NCBI RefSeq assembly: GCF_017875315.1
Contig: NZ_JAGGMM010000003.1
Span: forward strand, 186,001-250,000
Length of the DNA: 64,000 nt
Source: Methanomicrobium sp. W14
Lineage (GTDB): Archaea; Halobacteriota; Methanomicrobia; Methanomicrobiales; Methanomicrobiaceae
Direction of reading: 5' to 3'
Part shown: one piece after another, positions 44,126-53,078 of the stretch
Position numbering within the stretch: the stretch's first letter is position 1
How the letters are laid out: every line of letters starts with the position of its first letter
Notes under the pieces: model-generated
Seen by the model: the letters and a program-made list of their open reading frames with translations, nothing else
Database searches by the model: none
What the model was told of the DNA's origin: nothing
Program-made: the position numbers and the translations under genes

Positions 44126-47100
44126 TTGAAAATACTGAAACTGAGATTTTCAAACCTGAATTCCCTCTACGGCGAATGGTCAGTTGATTTTACTTTGCCG
44201 GAATATACAAATGACGGGATATTTGCAATTACAGGGCCTACCGGTGCCGGAAAAAGCACTATTCTGGACGCTGTGTGCCTTGCGCTTTACGGACAGACCC
44301 CGAGGCTTGGCAAAATCTCCCAGGGTTCAAACGAGATAATGTCCAGAAAAACAGGGGAATGCTTCTCGGAAGTTATCTTCGGGTCCGCAAAAGGAAGGTT
44401 CAGGTGCCACTGGAGCCAGAAGAGGTCATACTCAAAACCTGACGGAAACCTGCAGATTCCAAAGCATGAAATCTCGGATGCGGATTCGGGCAAAATCCTT
44501 GAGACCTCAAGAAATACCGTTTTAAAACGTATAGAAGACCTGACAGGCATGAATTTTGAGCGTTTCACACGCTCGGTCATGCTTGCACAGGGAGACTTTG
44601 CGGTATTTCTCAACGCAGACCCCGCCGACAGGTCACCCATTCTCGAGCAGATTACAGGAACGGAAATCTACAGCAGAATATCGGTTAAGGTGCACGAAAA
44701 GACCAGGGAGGAAAAAGAAAAACTATCGGTTTTAAACGCACAGGCAGGTGCGGTCACCCTCATCTCGGATGAGGAGAAAAAAGGACTTCTGAAAGAGAAA
44801 GAAGAGAAAAGAAAAAGGGCGGAAGAGCTTTCAACCACATTGAACAGGCTTTCCGGATACCTACTCTGGATCTCCGGAATGGACAAAACCAGGGAAGAGA
44901 TAGCAGGACTTGAAGAAAAACGGGCGTCAGTCCTTAAGAAGGAAATGAATTTTTCCGGAAACCTAAAAAGGCTTGAGAAAGCGAAAAGTGCGCTTAAAGC
45001 CGATGGGTCATACAGGGACTACAAGAGCACAAAAGAGCTTTATGAAAGGAATAAATCAGAATATGAAGGACTTGCCATAGAAATCGAAAATGCCGGCACA
45101 GAACTGGCTGAAATAACCAAAAAACACGTGAGTGCCAACGAAGAACATAACCTCCTGAAAAAAAGATACTCCGAAGAAGAGGAGATAATAAAGGCCGTGA
45201 ATGTTCTGGACGCCGGAACGGAACGGGAAGACATCTCATACCGGGAATACAGCAAAAAACAGGACGAACTTTCCGAAAAGCACAAGGAATATGAAAACAG
45301 TCTTGAAAATTTTAAAAGGGAATACGACATAAAAAAGAAAAGATTGTCTCAAATTCTGGATTACCTTGAAATAAACGCCGTAGACGGACTTATTTTTGAG
45401 AATTTAGGTGTTATAAAAAGCAGAATATCATCCTTGTACGATTATGAAAAAAAGGCCTCTGCAATAAAAGAAAGCCTGAAAAAAACAATAATTAAAAAGA
45501 AAGAATGCCTGAAAAAGCTTGAAAAATATAAAACTGCCCTTGAAGAGAAAAAAGAGGAGCGCAAAACATCAAAATCAAAAGTTAATGAAATATCGGACGA
45601 AATCAAAAGGGTCTGCGGGGAAAACGATCCGGAATCACTTATAAAAGAGAAATCCAGGCTTGAAAGAGAGTTGTCGGTTTTTGAAAAAACAACCGCAGCA
45701 GACAATAATATTAAGGAGCTTAACATCCAAAAGGAGTCTCTTCTGAAAAGAAACCTGGAAATTGAGACGGAAAAACTCACGTTACTCAGGGCTGCCGGGG
45801 CAGTTTCAGAGGAGATAACAACGCTTGAAGAGGTTATGTCAGCGCTTGAAAAGAAGCTTATCCTCGCTGCAAAAGTGCAGAGTCTCAGGGAAGAAAGAAA
45901 GAACTTATTTGACGGAAAACCCTGCCCTCTCTGCGGCTCAACAAAACATCCCTATTCTAAGAACATTAATACCCTCCCCGGACTTTCAGGAACGGAATCT
46001 GACATAACAAAACATAAGTCAAAGATAAAATCTCTCAGGGAAAAGCTTCTTTCAAACAACAAAAAATACGCAGGGCTTGAGACCGAGTCGGAAGGAAACA
46101 ACAATGCAATATCAGAAGCTGAAGATAAAGCAAAAAAGACCTTCCTTGCGAAAAAAGAAGAGCTTGAAAAAATAGGCATCGACCCGACTGAAATTAAAGA
46201 GGATGACTTCTATAAAAGAGCTCATTCAGAGCTTTCAGAAAAACTGGACTCCCTTAATAAAACCATTTCAGGGGCAGATAACCTTGAAAAAGAATTAAAA
46301 GAGGCAGATAAAAGATATGTCCTGGCAAGGGAAAGCGTCTATGACTGCGAAAAGGACTATGACAACTCTAAAAACGCATTTCAAAGCCTCGAAAAAGAGG
46401 AGTCCTCGTACTCGTCACAGCTGAATGAAACCGAAGAAAAAATTTCAGAGAACACAGAATTTTTAAAAGATACTCTTTCAGAATTCTTCGGAAAGGATTC
46501 ACGGGAAAAAATTACTGAAAACCTGTCTGATGTCCCGAAAATCCTTGAAGAGAGAAAGAACATATTCCTGGATAAGACTTCCGAAAAGGAGAGACTGAAA
46601 AGAGATACGGAAATACTTTCAAAGGATATAGAATCGGCGGAAAAAAGACTGGAAGAAACGGAGAGGGAAACAGGGGCAAACAGCAGCAGACTTGAAACTT
46701 CACTAAACAGGCTTTTAAAACTGAAAAAGGAAAGATTCGATATCTACGGAGATAAAGACCCTGAAAACGAGAAAAAAAGATTTCAGGAGCTTTTGTCCAG
46801 TGCCGAAAAAACGGTTTTTGACCTGAACATCAGGAAGGTAAACCTTGAAGCCGGGCTGAAATCAAAATCAGGGCGAAAAGGTGAACTTGAAAGAGAAGTT
46901 AATTCCCTTTCAGAAAAACTTGAAGAAAAATCAGCCGGATTTTACTCAAAACTTTGTGATTCGGGCTTTAAGGACGAAGAAGAATTCCTTGACTCTCTTT
47001 TATCACCGGCTGAAACGGAGAAACTCGAGACAGAACATAACGAAATCTCAGGGATGAAAAGCAGAACGGAGGCTATGCTTTCCGAAAGGAAAAAGGCATA

Positions 47101-47812
47101 TGAAAGCGAGGCAAAAAAAGCCCTGACCGACAAAGAGGCACCTGTAATTGAGGCTGAAAAGGAAAAAGCGGAAAACGATAGAAACTGGATTTTATCAGAA
47201 ATCGGGGCAGTTGATTCCGTAATTTCAGAAAATGAAAGAAAACGAAAAACACTCTCTGAACAGCTTAAAAATTGCGAAAGACAGAAGGAAAACTACCTGA
47301 GGTGGGAGAGGCTTCATGAGCTTATCGGGTCATCTGACGGAAAAAAATTCAGAAACTTTGCACAGTGTCTCACTTTCGGGATTGTAATCTCGCAGGCCAA
47401 CCTCCGCCTTGAAGAGATGAATGACAGGTACATCCTTGTCCAGAACCCTGAAAAACAGCTTGACCTCTGCGTAATAGACAACTACCAGGCAGGAGAAGTC
47501 AGGTCAACGAAGAACCTTTCCGGTGGAGAGAGCTTTATAATAAGCCTTGCACTGGCACTCGGGCTTTCCGCAATGTCAGGCAAAAATGTCCGCGTAGACT
47601 CGCTGTTCCTTGACGAAGGCTTCGGGACACTCGACGACGAGGCTTTGGATACGGCTCTTGACACACTTTCCGGGCTTAGGCAGGACGGAAAACTGATAGG
47701 GATAATTTCGCATGTACCTGCAATAAAGCAGAGAATCCCGACAAAAATAGAAGTCATAAAAAAACAGGGCGGAAAAAGCGTCCTCAAAGGTCCAGGGTGC
47801 AACAGAAGATAA
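44126..47812 (+). CDS. sbcC: ATPase subunit SbcC (Rad50-like)
   Basis: 1228 residues, starting at TTG 44126. The N-terminal ATPase half has Walker A GPTGAGKST near residue 37-45 and Q-loop MLAQGDFAVFL. Long coiled coils follow, with a zinc hook CPLC at C600 and C603. The C-terminal half has signature LSGGESFIISLALALGLS, Walker B SLFLDEGFGTLD and a switch histidine in IISHV. This size (over 1,200 residues) matches bacterial SbcC rather than archaeal Rad50 of about 880. The pair likely repairs breaks and cleaves hairpins. The gene is very rich in Lys and Glu in the coiled coil. Confidence 0.93.
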   Translation: MKILKLRFSNLNSLYGEWSVDFTLPEYTNDGIFAITGPTGAGKSTILDAVCLALYGQTPRLGKISQGSNEIMSRKTGECFSEVIFGSAKGRFRCHWSQKRSYSKPDGNLQIPKHEISDADSGKILETSRNTVLKRIEDLTGMNFERFTRSVMLAQGDFAVFLNADPADRSPILEQITGTEIYSRISVKVHEKTREEKEKLSVLNAQAGAVTLISDEEKKGLLKEKEEKRKRAEELSTTLNRLSGYLLWISGMDKTREEIAGLEEKRASVLKKEMNFSGNLKRLEKAKSALKADGSYRDYKSTKELYERNKSEYEGLAIEIENAGTELAEITKKHVSANEEHNLLKKRYSEEEEIIKAVNVLDAGTEREDISYREYSKKQDELSEKHKEYENSLENFKREYDIKKKRLSQILDYLEINAVDGLIFENLGVIKSRISSLYDYEKKASAIKESLKKTIIKKKECLKKLEKYKTALEEKKEERKTSKSKVNEISDEIKRVCGENDPESLIKEKSRLERELSVFEKTTAADNNIKELNIQKESLLKRNLEIETEKLTLLRAAGAVSEEITTLEEVMSALEKKLILAAKVQSLREERKNLFDGKPCPLCGSTKHPYSKNINTLPGLSGTESDITKHKSKIKSLREKLLSNNKKYAGLETESEGNNNAISEAEDKAKKTFLAKKEELEKIGIDPTEIKEDDFYKRAHSELSEKLDSLNKTISGADNLEKELKEADKRYVLARESVYDCEKDYDNSKNAFQSLEKEESSYSSQLNETEEKISENTEFLKDTLSEFFGKDSREKITENLSDVPKILEERKNIFLDKTSEKERLKRDTEILSKDIESAEKRLEETERETGANSSRLETSLNRLLKLKKERFDIYGDKDPENEKKRFQELLSSAEKTVFDLNIRKVNLEAGLKSKSGRKGELEREVNSLSEKLEEKSAGFYSKLCDSGFKDEEEFLDSLLSPAETEKLETEHNEISGMKSRTEAMLSERKKAYESEAKKALTDKEAPVIEAEKEKAENDRNWILSEIGAVDSVISENERKRKTLSEQLKNCERQKENYLRWERLHELIGSSDGKKFRNFAQCLTFGIVISQANLRLEEMNDRYILVQNPEKQLDLCVIDNYQAGEVRSTKNLSGGESFIISLALALGLSAMSGKNVRVDSLFLDEGFGTLDDEALDTALDTLSGLRQDGKLIGIISHVPAIKQRIPTKIEVIKKQGGKSVLKGPGCNRR

Positions 47813-47992
47813 AACACAAAATGCGGGGAAAACCAAAATTAAAAAACGGTTAAAACATCCTTTTTTCTATAAAATCTTTTATTTCCTGCCGGGCTGAAAA
47901 TATTTTTTTGTGTGTTCCCGTGACGCTGCCGTTAACTTAAGTGCCAAAGACACAGGTTAATTAGATAAGGTAAAAAATCATCATAAAGCCTT

Positions 47993-50071
47993 ATGCCTCA
48001 AAAACTCATGCCTGAAACAAAAGCCTATTCCCTTCTTAAAAAGGCTGGGATCTCTGTTCCCTGTTATTTTTTTGCCAAAAACAAAAAAGAGGTCATTGAT
48101 GCGGCAAAAAAAATTCCATATCCTGCCACCCTGAAAATATCCTCACCTGACATCTCACATAAAAGCGATGCCGGAGGTGTTGTCCTTGATATACCGGATG
48201 AGTCAGCGTTAATCAGAGAATACGAATCCCTTCTTAAAAGAGTGAAGAAAAATGCAGGGAAAGCAAGGATTAACGGTGTGATGATTTCCGAGCAGGTGCC
48301 TTCAGGGACCGAGGTTTTAATAGGGGGAGTCACCGATCCCTCGTTTGGCAGGGTGATGTCTTTCGGAAAGGGCGGAACCGAGGTAGAACTCTGGAAGGAC
48401 GTATCTTTCCGCCTCGTCCCTCTTGACAGGGAAAGAGTCAGGTCAATGATTGACGAAACAAAGATTTCAGCTATAATAAAAGGATTCCGCGGACTGAGAC
48501 CTCTTGATATTGATGCACTTACCGGTACAATACTTAAAATCTCGGAAATTTTTGAATCAGATGAAAGTATAGTATCATTTGACATAAACCCTGTCATTTT
48601 AAGCGAAACTAAGGCCGTATGTGTCGATGCAAGATTTATAACCGACAGCAGCATGAAAAAGAAGGCTCCCGAAACATACGGCAGTGAAATTCCAAAAGAC
48701 CTTTTCATGCCTGAAACGATAGCGGTTGCGGGTGCATCCCCTGTTCCGGGAAAGGTAGGATACTATGTAATGCAAAACCTCCTGGAGTTTAAGGGAGAGG
48801 TAGTCCCCGTGAATCCCGGCAGGGATATGGTACTTGGCAGAAAAGCGTTCAAAAAAGTTTCCGACATCAAAAAAACTCCGGACTGGGTCATAATATGTGT
48901 CCCTGCCAGAAAAGTGAACGAAATAGTATCCGATGCAGGAAAATCCGGGGTTAAATTCTGTGTGATAATCTCTGCGGGGTTTAAGGAGACAGGAGAAAAA
49001 GGTGAGGCACTTGAAAAAGAGGTCCTTGAAACTGCAAGAAAATACAATATGAGGATAACCGGACCCAACAGCCTCGGAATCATGATACCCGGAATAGGTC
49101 TCAATGCGACGTTCGGTCCGGCGCTTCCCAAAAAAGGCCCTGTTGCGTTCATATCCCAGAGCGGTGCGATAATCTCGGCAGTCGCGGACAGAAGCATCAC
49201 CGGTGACGTCGGGATTTCATCAGTCATTTCGGTCGGAAACCAGGCCGACCTGAAATTTTCGGACTACGTGGATATGCTTTCCGGGGACAACAGGACAAAG
49301 GCTGCCGTCTTATACATAGAAGAGATAGTCAGGGGGAGGGAGTTTCTTAAAAGGGCAGGCAGGACAATAAAAGACCTTCCCATGGTCGCAATAAAATCCG
49401 GAAGGTCGGCAAAAGGAACTGAGGCTGCGCGTTCACACACAGGCTCCCTTGCGGGGAGCTGGGAAATCTACAGGGAAGCGTTCATGGAAACCGGAATTGT
49501 CATGGCATACTCTGTCACAAGAGCTTTTCAGACAGCAGGTCTTCTGGCATCCGAAGGATGGCCAAAGGGAAACCGTGCCGTTGTAATAACAAGTGCAGGA
49601 GGATTTGCGGTTCTTTCGGCTGACTACGCAGAAGACAACGGGATTGTCCTTATCGATTTAAGCGACGAAATAAAATACGAACTGGACAAAATTCTTCCGT
49701 TTGGCTGGAGCGGCAAAAACCCGATAGACATGGTAGGAGATGCAGGTTCGAAAAGATACGCGGAAACCCTGGATGTGCTCATGAAGCATGACAACGAGTG
49801 GGACATTGCTTTTGTTGCCGCAGCGCCCGTAACGTCAATCGAACCAGTAAGACTTGCAAAGGAGATTGTCAGGTTTTCGTCCCAGACAAAAAATATGGTA
49901 ATCGGGTGCCTTATAGGCGGAGACAGCATGATGCAGGGAATAAGGGTTTTAAACGAGGCCCATGTACCAAACTTTTCGGAGCTTGCAGATGCGTTTTCAT
50001 CGGCCGGAGACTGCATAAAGGCAGCAGGAAAACTGAAAATTTTCAGTGAAAATAATACCCCGGGAAAATAA
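47993..50071 (+). CDS. ADP-forming acyl-CoA synthetase (fused, ATP-grasp half first)
   Basis: 692 residues. Residues about 1-225 are the ATP-grasp (beta) part (LKISSPDISHKSDAGGV, MISEQVPSGTEVLIGGV, DINPVILSE). The rest is the alpha part: CoA-binding Rossmann fold (TIAVAGASPVPGKVGYYV), succinyl-CoA-ligase-like domains with GPNSLGI, FISQSGAI and the phosphohistidine-loop motif RSHTGSLAG. It makes ATP from an acyl-CoA (acetyl-CoA or aryl/branched acyl-CoA) and ADP, or the reverse. A beta-then-alpha fusion order is found in many archaea, though others have alpha first or separate subunits. The substrate is not determinable here. Confidence 0.9.
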   Translation: MPQKLMPETKAYSLLKKAGISVPCYFFAKNKKEVIDAAKKIPYPATLKISSPDISHKSDAGGVVLDIPDESALIREYESLLKRVKKNAGKARINGVMISEQVPSGTEVLIGGVTDPSFGRVMSFGKGGTEVELWKDVSFRLVPLDRERVRSMIDETKISAIIKGFRGLRPLDIDALTGTILKISEIFESDESIVSFDINPVILSETKAVCVDARFITDSSMKKKAPETYGSEIPKDLFMPETIAVAGASPVPGKVGYYVMQNLLEFKGEVVPVNPGRDMVLGRKAFKKVSDIKKTPDWVIICVPARKVNEIVSDAGKSGVKFCVIISAGFKETGEKGEALEKEVLETARKYNMRITGPNSLGIMIPGIGLNATFGPALPKKGPVAFISQSGAIISAVADRSITGDVGISSVISVGNQADLKFSDYVDMLSGDNRTKAAVLYIEEIVRGREFLKRAGRTIKDLPMVAIKSGRSAKGTEAARSHTGSLAGSWEIYREAFMETGIVMAYSVTRAFQTAGLLASEGWPKGNRAVVITSAGGFAVLSADYAEDNGIVLIDLSDEIKYELDKILPFGWSGKNPIDMVGDAGSKRYAETLDVLMKHDNEWDIAFVAAAPVTSIEPVRLAKEIVRFSSQTKNMVIGCLIGGDSMMQGIRVLNEAHVPNFSELADAFSSAGDCIKAAGKLKIFSENNTPGK

Positions 50072-50404
50072 TTAAAAAATTACAGGTAATACTGAAAAGT
50101 CCGGTAAAAAATAATTTTAAAATGAGGTCCCGCTTTTTTCTGTTCCAAAAAATATTTATTCCGCAGGACTTTTTGTGACTTTAGGTTAACTTACCCATAA
50201 TTTCTGCTATCTTCAGTTTTGGATTTATTTTATAGTTCAGGGAATACATACAATATATCATAGGATAAGCACTTATGCATAACATGAGAAACAAAAAAAT
50301 TTAGGGAAACACTTACTGCATCTCATTTTTTCTGTGGTTATGCCTGAATAAGAAAACTTATAAGGGTTTAAATCCGCCAAAAATCAAGCGAGGGGAGAAT
50401 AAAA
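50072..50404 (+). other. Intergenic region upstream of the response regulator
   Basis: 333 AT-rich bases. AACTTATAAGGG at about 50355-50366 is a TATA candidate, and GCGAGGGGAG at 50388-50397 is the ribosome-binding site of the next gene. Nothing else was recognised. Confidence 0.5.
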
Positions 50405-51199
50405 ATTAACGGACAGGACAAAAAGGGTATTAAAAAAATTCTGATCGTCGAGGACGATAACCTTATTGCAGCCCTGATCAGAGATTTGCTTTCCAAAAAG
50501 CATTATGCAGTCGCAGGAAGAGTCTCCACAGGAGAAGAAGCCATAGAAATGGCGATAAAACATCTCCCGGACCTTATCCTGATGGATATACAGCTTGAGG
50601 GAAGAATAGACGGAATACTTGCGACAAAATACATAACGTCAATGTTCAAAATTCCGGTGCTTTTTGTATCAGGGGAAGAAAATGACGAGATTTTTAAAAA
50701 AGCTGCGGAATCTTCCCCTTCCGGTTTTATCATAAAGCCGTTCACCGCCAACGACATATATTCAAACATCGAGATAGCAGTAAAAAACTCACAGCTGAAA
50801 AGATCGTCCAAAGAAAGCTACGAACTTCCCGCAGTTCTTGCATACAAGTCCCTTACCGAGATGGACGCATATTTCCTCCTGGACGAGGCAGGAAGAATCA
50901 TATTCATAAACCCTTACGCAGAGCATATGATCAACCGCAAAATATGTGATGTGGCAACTGATTCCATCAACAAATACCTCCTTTTCTACGACCTGGATAC
51001 AAAACAGCCTATAAGGGACACATTCAAAAATGCAGTCCGGGAAAGCAACTTCTTCGGCAAAAAGTCCAAAATCGCCGTAAAACTTGCCAGCGGAAATTTC
51101 AGAACAGTCTTTGCAAGCTCTCTTGTGGTAAAAGACTCATTCCAGAATCCTATAGGCACGCTTTTTAAGGTTCACATGAAATCAAAGGGAGAATTGTGA
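50405..51199 (+). CDS. Response regulator: receiver domain + PAS-like domain, apparent ATT start
   Basis: 264 residues from the ATT at 50405. The receiver needs this upstream part: IKKILIVEDDNLIAALIRDL carries the acidic-pocket aspartates of CheY-like domains, followed by DLILMDIQLEGRIDG (phospho-Asp), VLFVSG and a lysine in FIIKPF. The first ATG in frame (50486) would delete the first strand and the acidic pair. No ATG, GTG or TTG precedes it back to a stop at 50369. A strong GAGGGGAG (50390-50397) sits seven bases before the ATT. The C-terminal half (about 145-260) is PAS-like (YFLLDEAGRIIFINPYAEHMI). There is no DNA-binding output and no neighbouring kinase. Confidence 0.82.
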   Translation: MNGQDKKGIKKILIVEDDNLIAALIRDLLSKKHYAVAGRVSTGEEAIEMAIKHLPDLILMDIQLEGRIDGILATKYITSMFKIPVLFVSGEENDEIFKKAAESSPSGFIIKPFTANDIYSNIEIAVKNSQLKRSSKESYELPAVLAYKSLTEMDAYFLLDEAGRIIFINPYAEHMINRKICDVATDSINKYLLFYDLDTKQPIRDTFKNAVRESNFFGKKSKIAVKLASGNFRTVFASSLVVKDSFQNPIGTLFKVHMKSKGEL

Positions 51200-51286
51200 A
51201 AACAGAAATCCTGCTTAAACAACAGTTAGACGGACCCGGCGTTAAACGAAAAAAACATGGGTTTTTTTAGATAAACTCAGTCAAAT

Positions 51287-51321
51287 TAACATTATTTACT
51301 ATAGGGAATATGATAATGTTA
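51287..51321. promoter_or_regulatory. Inverted repeat upstream of modA
   Basis: TAACATTAT (51287-51295) and ATAATGTTA (51313-51321), a perfect nine-base inverted repeat with 17-base spacer, 65 bases before the modA ATG. The centre contains a TATA-like TTACTATAGG. It is a good candidate operator for molybdate- or tungstate-dependent control; it does not match the bacterial ModE consensus that I recall. Confidence 0.55.
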
Positions 51322-51385
51322 CTTTAAATAGTGTCTATTTACAAATACTAGGTTGTAAACTGGTTATCAAATTCAGGTGATTCTG

Positions 51386-52264
51386 ATGAAATTAAACAGC
51401 AAAATTTCAATTATAATCCCTGTTCTCCTGATAGTCGCTGCAATTGCATTTGCGGGATGTACAGGGACGGGGACGGGAACAGCCGCACCTACGCAGACCA
51501 CAGCTCCAACAGCTTCGCCTGTGCAGACGACATCGGCAGAGCAGATAACTCTCACCGTGTTTACGGCAGCATCGCTTACAGGTGCTTTCACCGATGTCGG
51601 CGAGAAATATATGGCGGAAAACGAGAATGTAAACGTTGAAAATGTATTTGACGGGTCCCAGGCCTTAAGGACGCAGATTGAGCAGGGCGCACAGCCTGAT
51701 ATATTTGTTTCCGCAAACCAGAAGCACATGAACGCTCTCGTAGACGAGGGCTACATGGATAACGACACTGTCCAGCTTTTCCTTGAAAACTCTCTTGCAG
51801 TAATTGTGCCTGCAGACAACCCTGCAAAAATACAGAACCTTTCAGACCTTGCAAACTCCGGCGTCAAGATTGTAATGGGTACAAAGGACGTGCCTTTCGG
51901 GTCATACACGAGACAGATCCTTGGGAAGATGGCAAACAGCTCCGAATACGGCCAGGACTACGTTGATGCGGTCTACGGCAATGTAATCTCAGAAGAGACG
52001 TCGGTTTCAACGGTCGTTCCGAAGCTTCTTTTAGGCGAAGCTGACGCTGCATTCGTCTACAAATCCGATGTAAGCAAGGACTACGGCGACAAGATAATTC
52101 AGATAGAGATACCTGAAGAATACAACGTACTCGCAAAATACCCGCTTGGTATTCTTGCAGACTCTAAACAGAAGGACGAAGCCGAAGACTTTATTGAATT
52201 CGTCAGAGGCGATGAAGGCAGTGCTATTCTGAAGAGTTATGGATTCGACCCAATTCCAGAGTGA
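51386..52264 (+). CDS. modA: Molybdate/tungstate-binding lipoprotein ModA
   Basis: 292 residues. A signal peptide with a lipobox (AFAGC) near residue 22-26 and a Thr-rich linker precede the binding protein. LTVFTAASLTGAFTDVGEKY is the ModA N-terminal oxyanion motif, followed by VFDGSQALRTQIEQGAQPDIFVSAN and LLGEADAAFVYKSD. The start is ATG 51386, preceded by GGTGA at a good distance; the ORF also begins earlier at a GTG inside that site. It delivers oxyanion to ModB. Whether molybdate or tungstate is the real ligand cannot be decided. Confidence 0.9.
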   Translation: MKLNSKISIIIPVLLIVAAIAFAGCTGTGTGTAAPTQTTAPTASPVQTTSAEQITLTVFTAASLTGAFTDVGEKYMAENENVNVENVFDGSQALRTQIEQGAQPDIFVSANQKHMNALVDEGYMDNDTVQLFLENSLAVIVPADNPAKIQNLSDLANSGVKIVMGTKDVPFGSYTRQILGKMANSSEYGQDYVDAVYGNVISEETSVSTVVPKLLLGEADAAFVYKSDVSKDYGDKIIQIEIPEEYNVLAKYPLGILADSKQKDEAEDFIEFVRGDEGSAILKSYGFDPIPE

Positions 52265-53078
52265 AAAAAAAGCCTCCGGTATAGACAAAAGAAAGATTAA
52301 AAGACAGGGAGTAACATTCCTTGTCTTTGCTCTTTTAACGCTGTTTCTTATCTTTATACTTCTTCCCGTCGCGTCGCTGTTTCTGAAGATAACGCCGGAG
52401 GGATTTATTGAAGCTTTGCAGCAGCCTGCAGTACTCGATGCACTCTCTCTCTCCCTTACAACAGCAGGAATAAGCACAGTCATCGTAATTCTTCTCGGAA
52501 CACCCCTCTCATACATAAACGCAAGGACAAACTACAGGGGAAAAAATATCGTCGACACGTTAACCGACCTTCCGATAGTGCTTCCGCCGGCAGTCGCGGG
52601 TCTTGCCCTTCTCATGGCATTCGGAAGAAAAGGCGTCCTCGGTGTATACCTTGATGCATTCGGCATCCAGATAGCTTTCACAACTCTTGCAGTAATCTTT
52701 GCACAGGTTTTTGTCGCATCGCCTTTCTACATAAGGCAGGCAAGGGCAAGCTTCGAAGCAGTGGACATAATCTATGAAAACGCTGCAAAAACCCTCGGTG
52801 CATCAAAATTTGAAGTCCTTACAAAGGTTACAATTCCAATTGCGTGGGCTGGACTTGTATCCGGGTCTATTCTCTCTTTTGCAAGGGCTCTGGGAGAGTT
52901 CGGTGCAACCATAATGTTTGCTGGAAATTATCAGGGAAGAACGCAGACGATGCCTCTTGCAATATATACGACGATGCAGAGTAGTATGGATGAAGCTATA
53001 AGTCTCTCGATAATTCTGGTTGCAATATCCTTTGCAGTCATCCTTACAGTAAAATACGTTACAAAAAGAGGTGTCTGA
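52239..53078 (+). CDS. modB: Molybdate/tungstate ABC permease ModB
   Basis: 279 residues with about six membrane helices and the permease EAA loop (YENAAKTLGASKFEVLTKVTIP). It has LGTPLSYINARTNYRG and ALGEFGATIMFAGNYQGRTQTMPLAIY, characteristic of ModB/CysT-type permeases for oxyanions. Its ATG at 52239 lies within the last 26 bases of modA with GAAGAG just upstream, indicating coupling. The stop is one base into the modC ATG (TGATG). Confidence 0.92.
   Translation: MDSTQFQSEKKASGIDKRKIKRQGVTFLVFALLTLFLIFILLPVASLFLKITPEGFIEALQQPAVLDALSLSLTTAGISTVIVILLGTPLSYINARTNYRGKNIVDTLTDLPIVLPPAVAGLALLMAFGRKGVLGVYLDAFGIQIAFTTLAVIFAQVFVASPFYIRQARASFEAVDIIYENAAKTLGASKFEVLTKVTIPIAWAGLVSGSILSFARALGEFGATIMFAGNYQGRTQTMPLAIYTTMQSSMDEAISLSIILVAISFAVILTVKYVTKRGV

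Noticed and set aside
51300-51370. Bacterial ModE box upstream of modA
   Set aside because: The sequence does not follow the ModE consensus that I recall; only the TAACATTAT repeat is supported.
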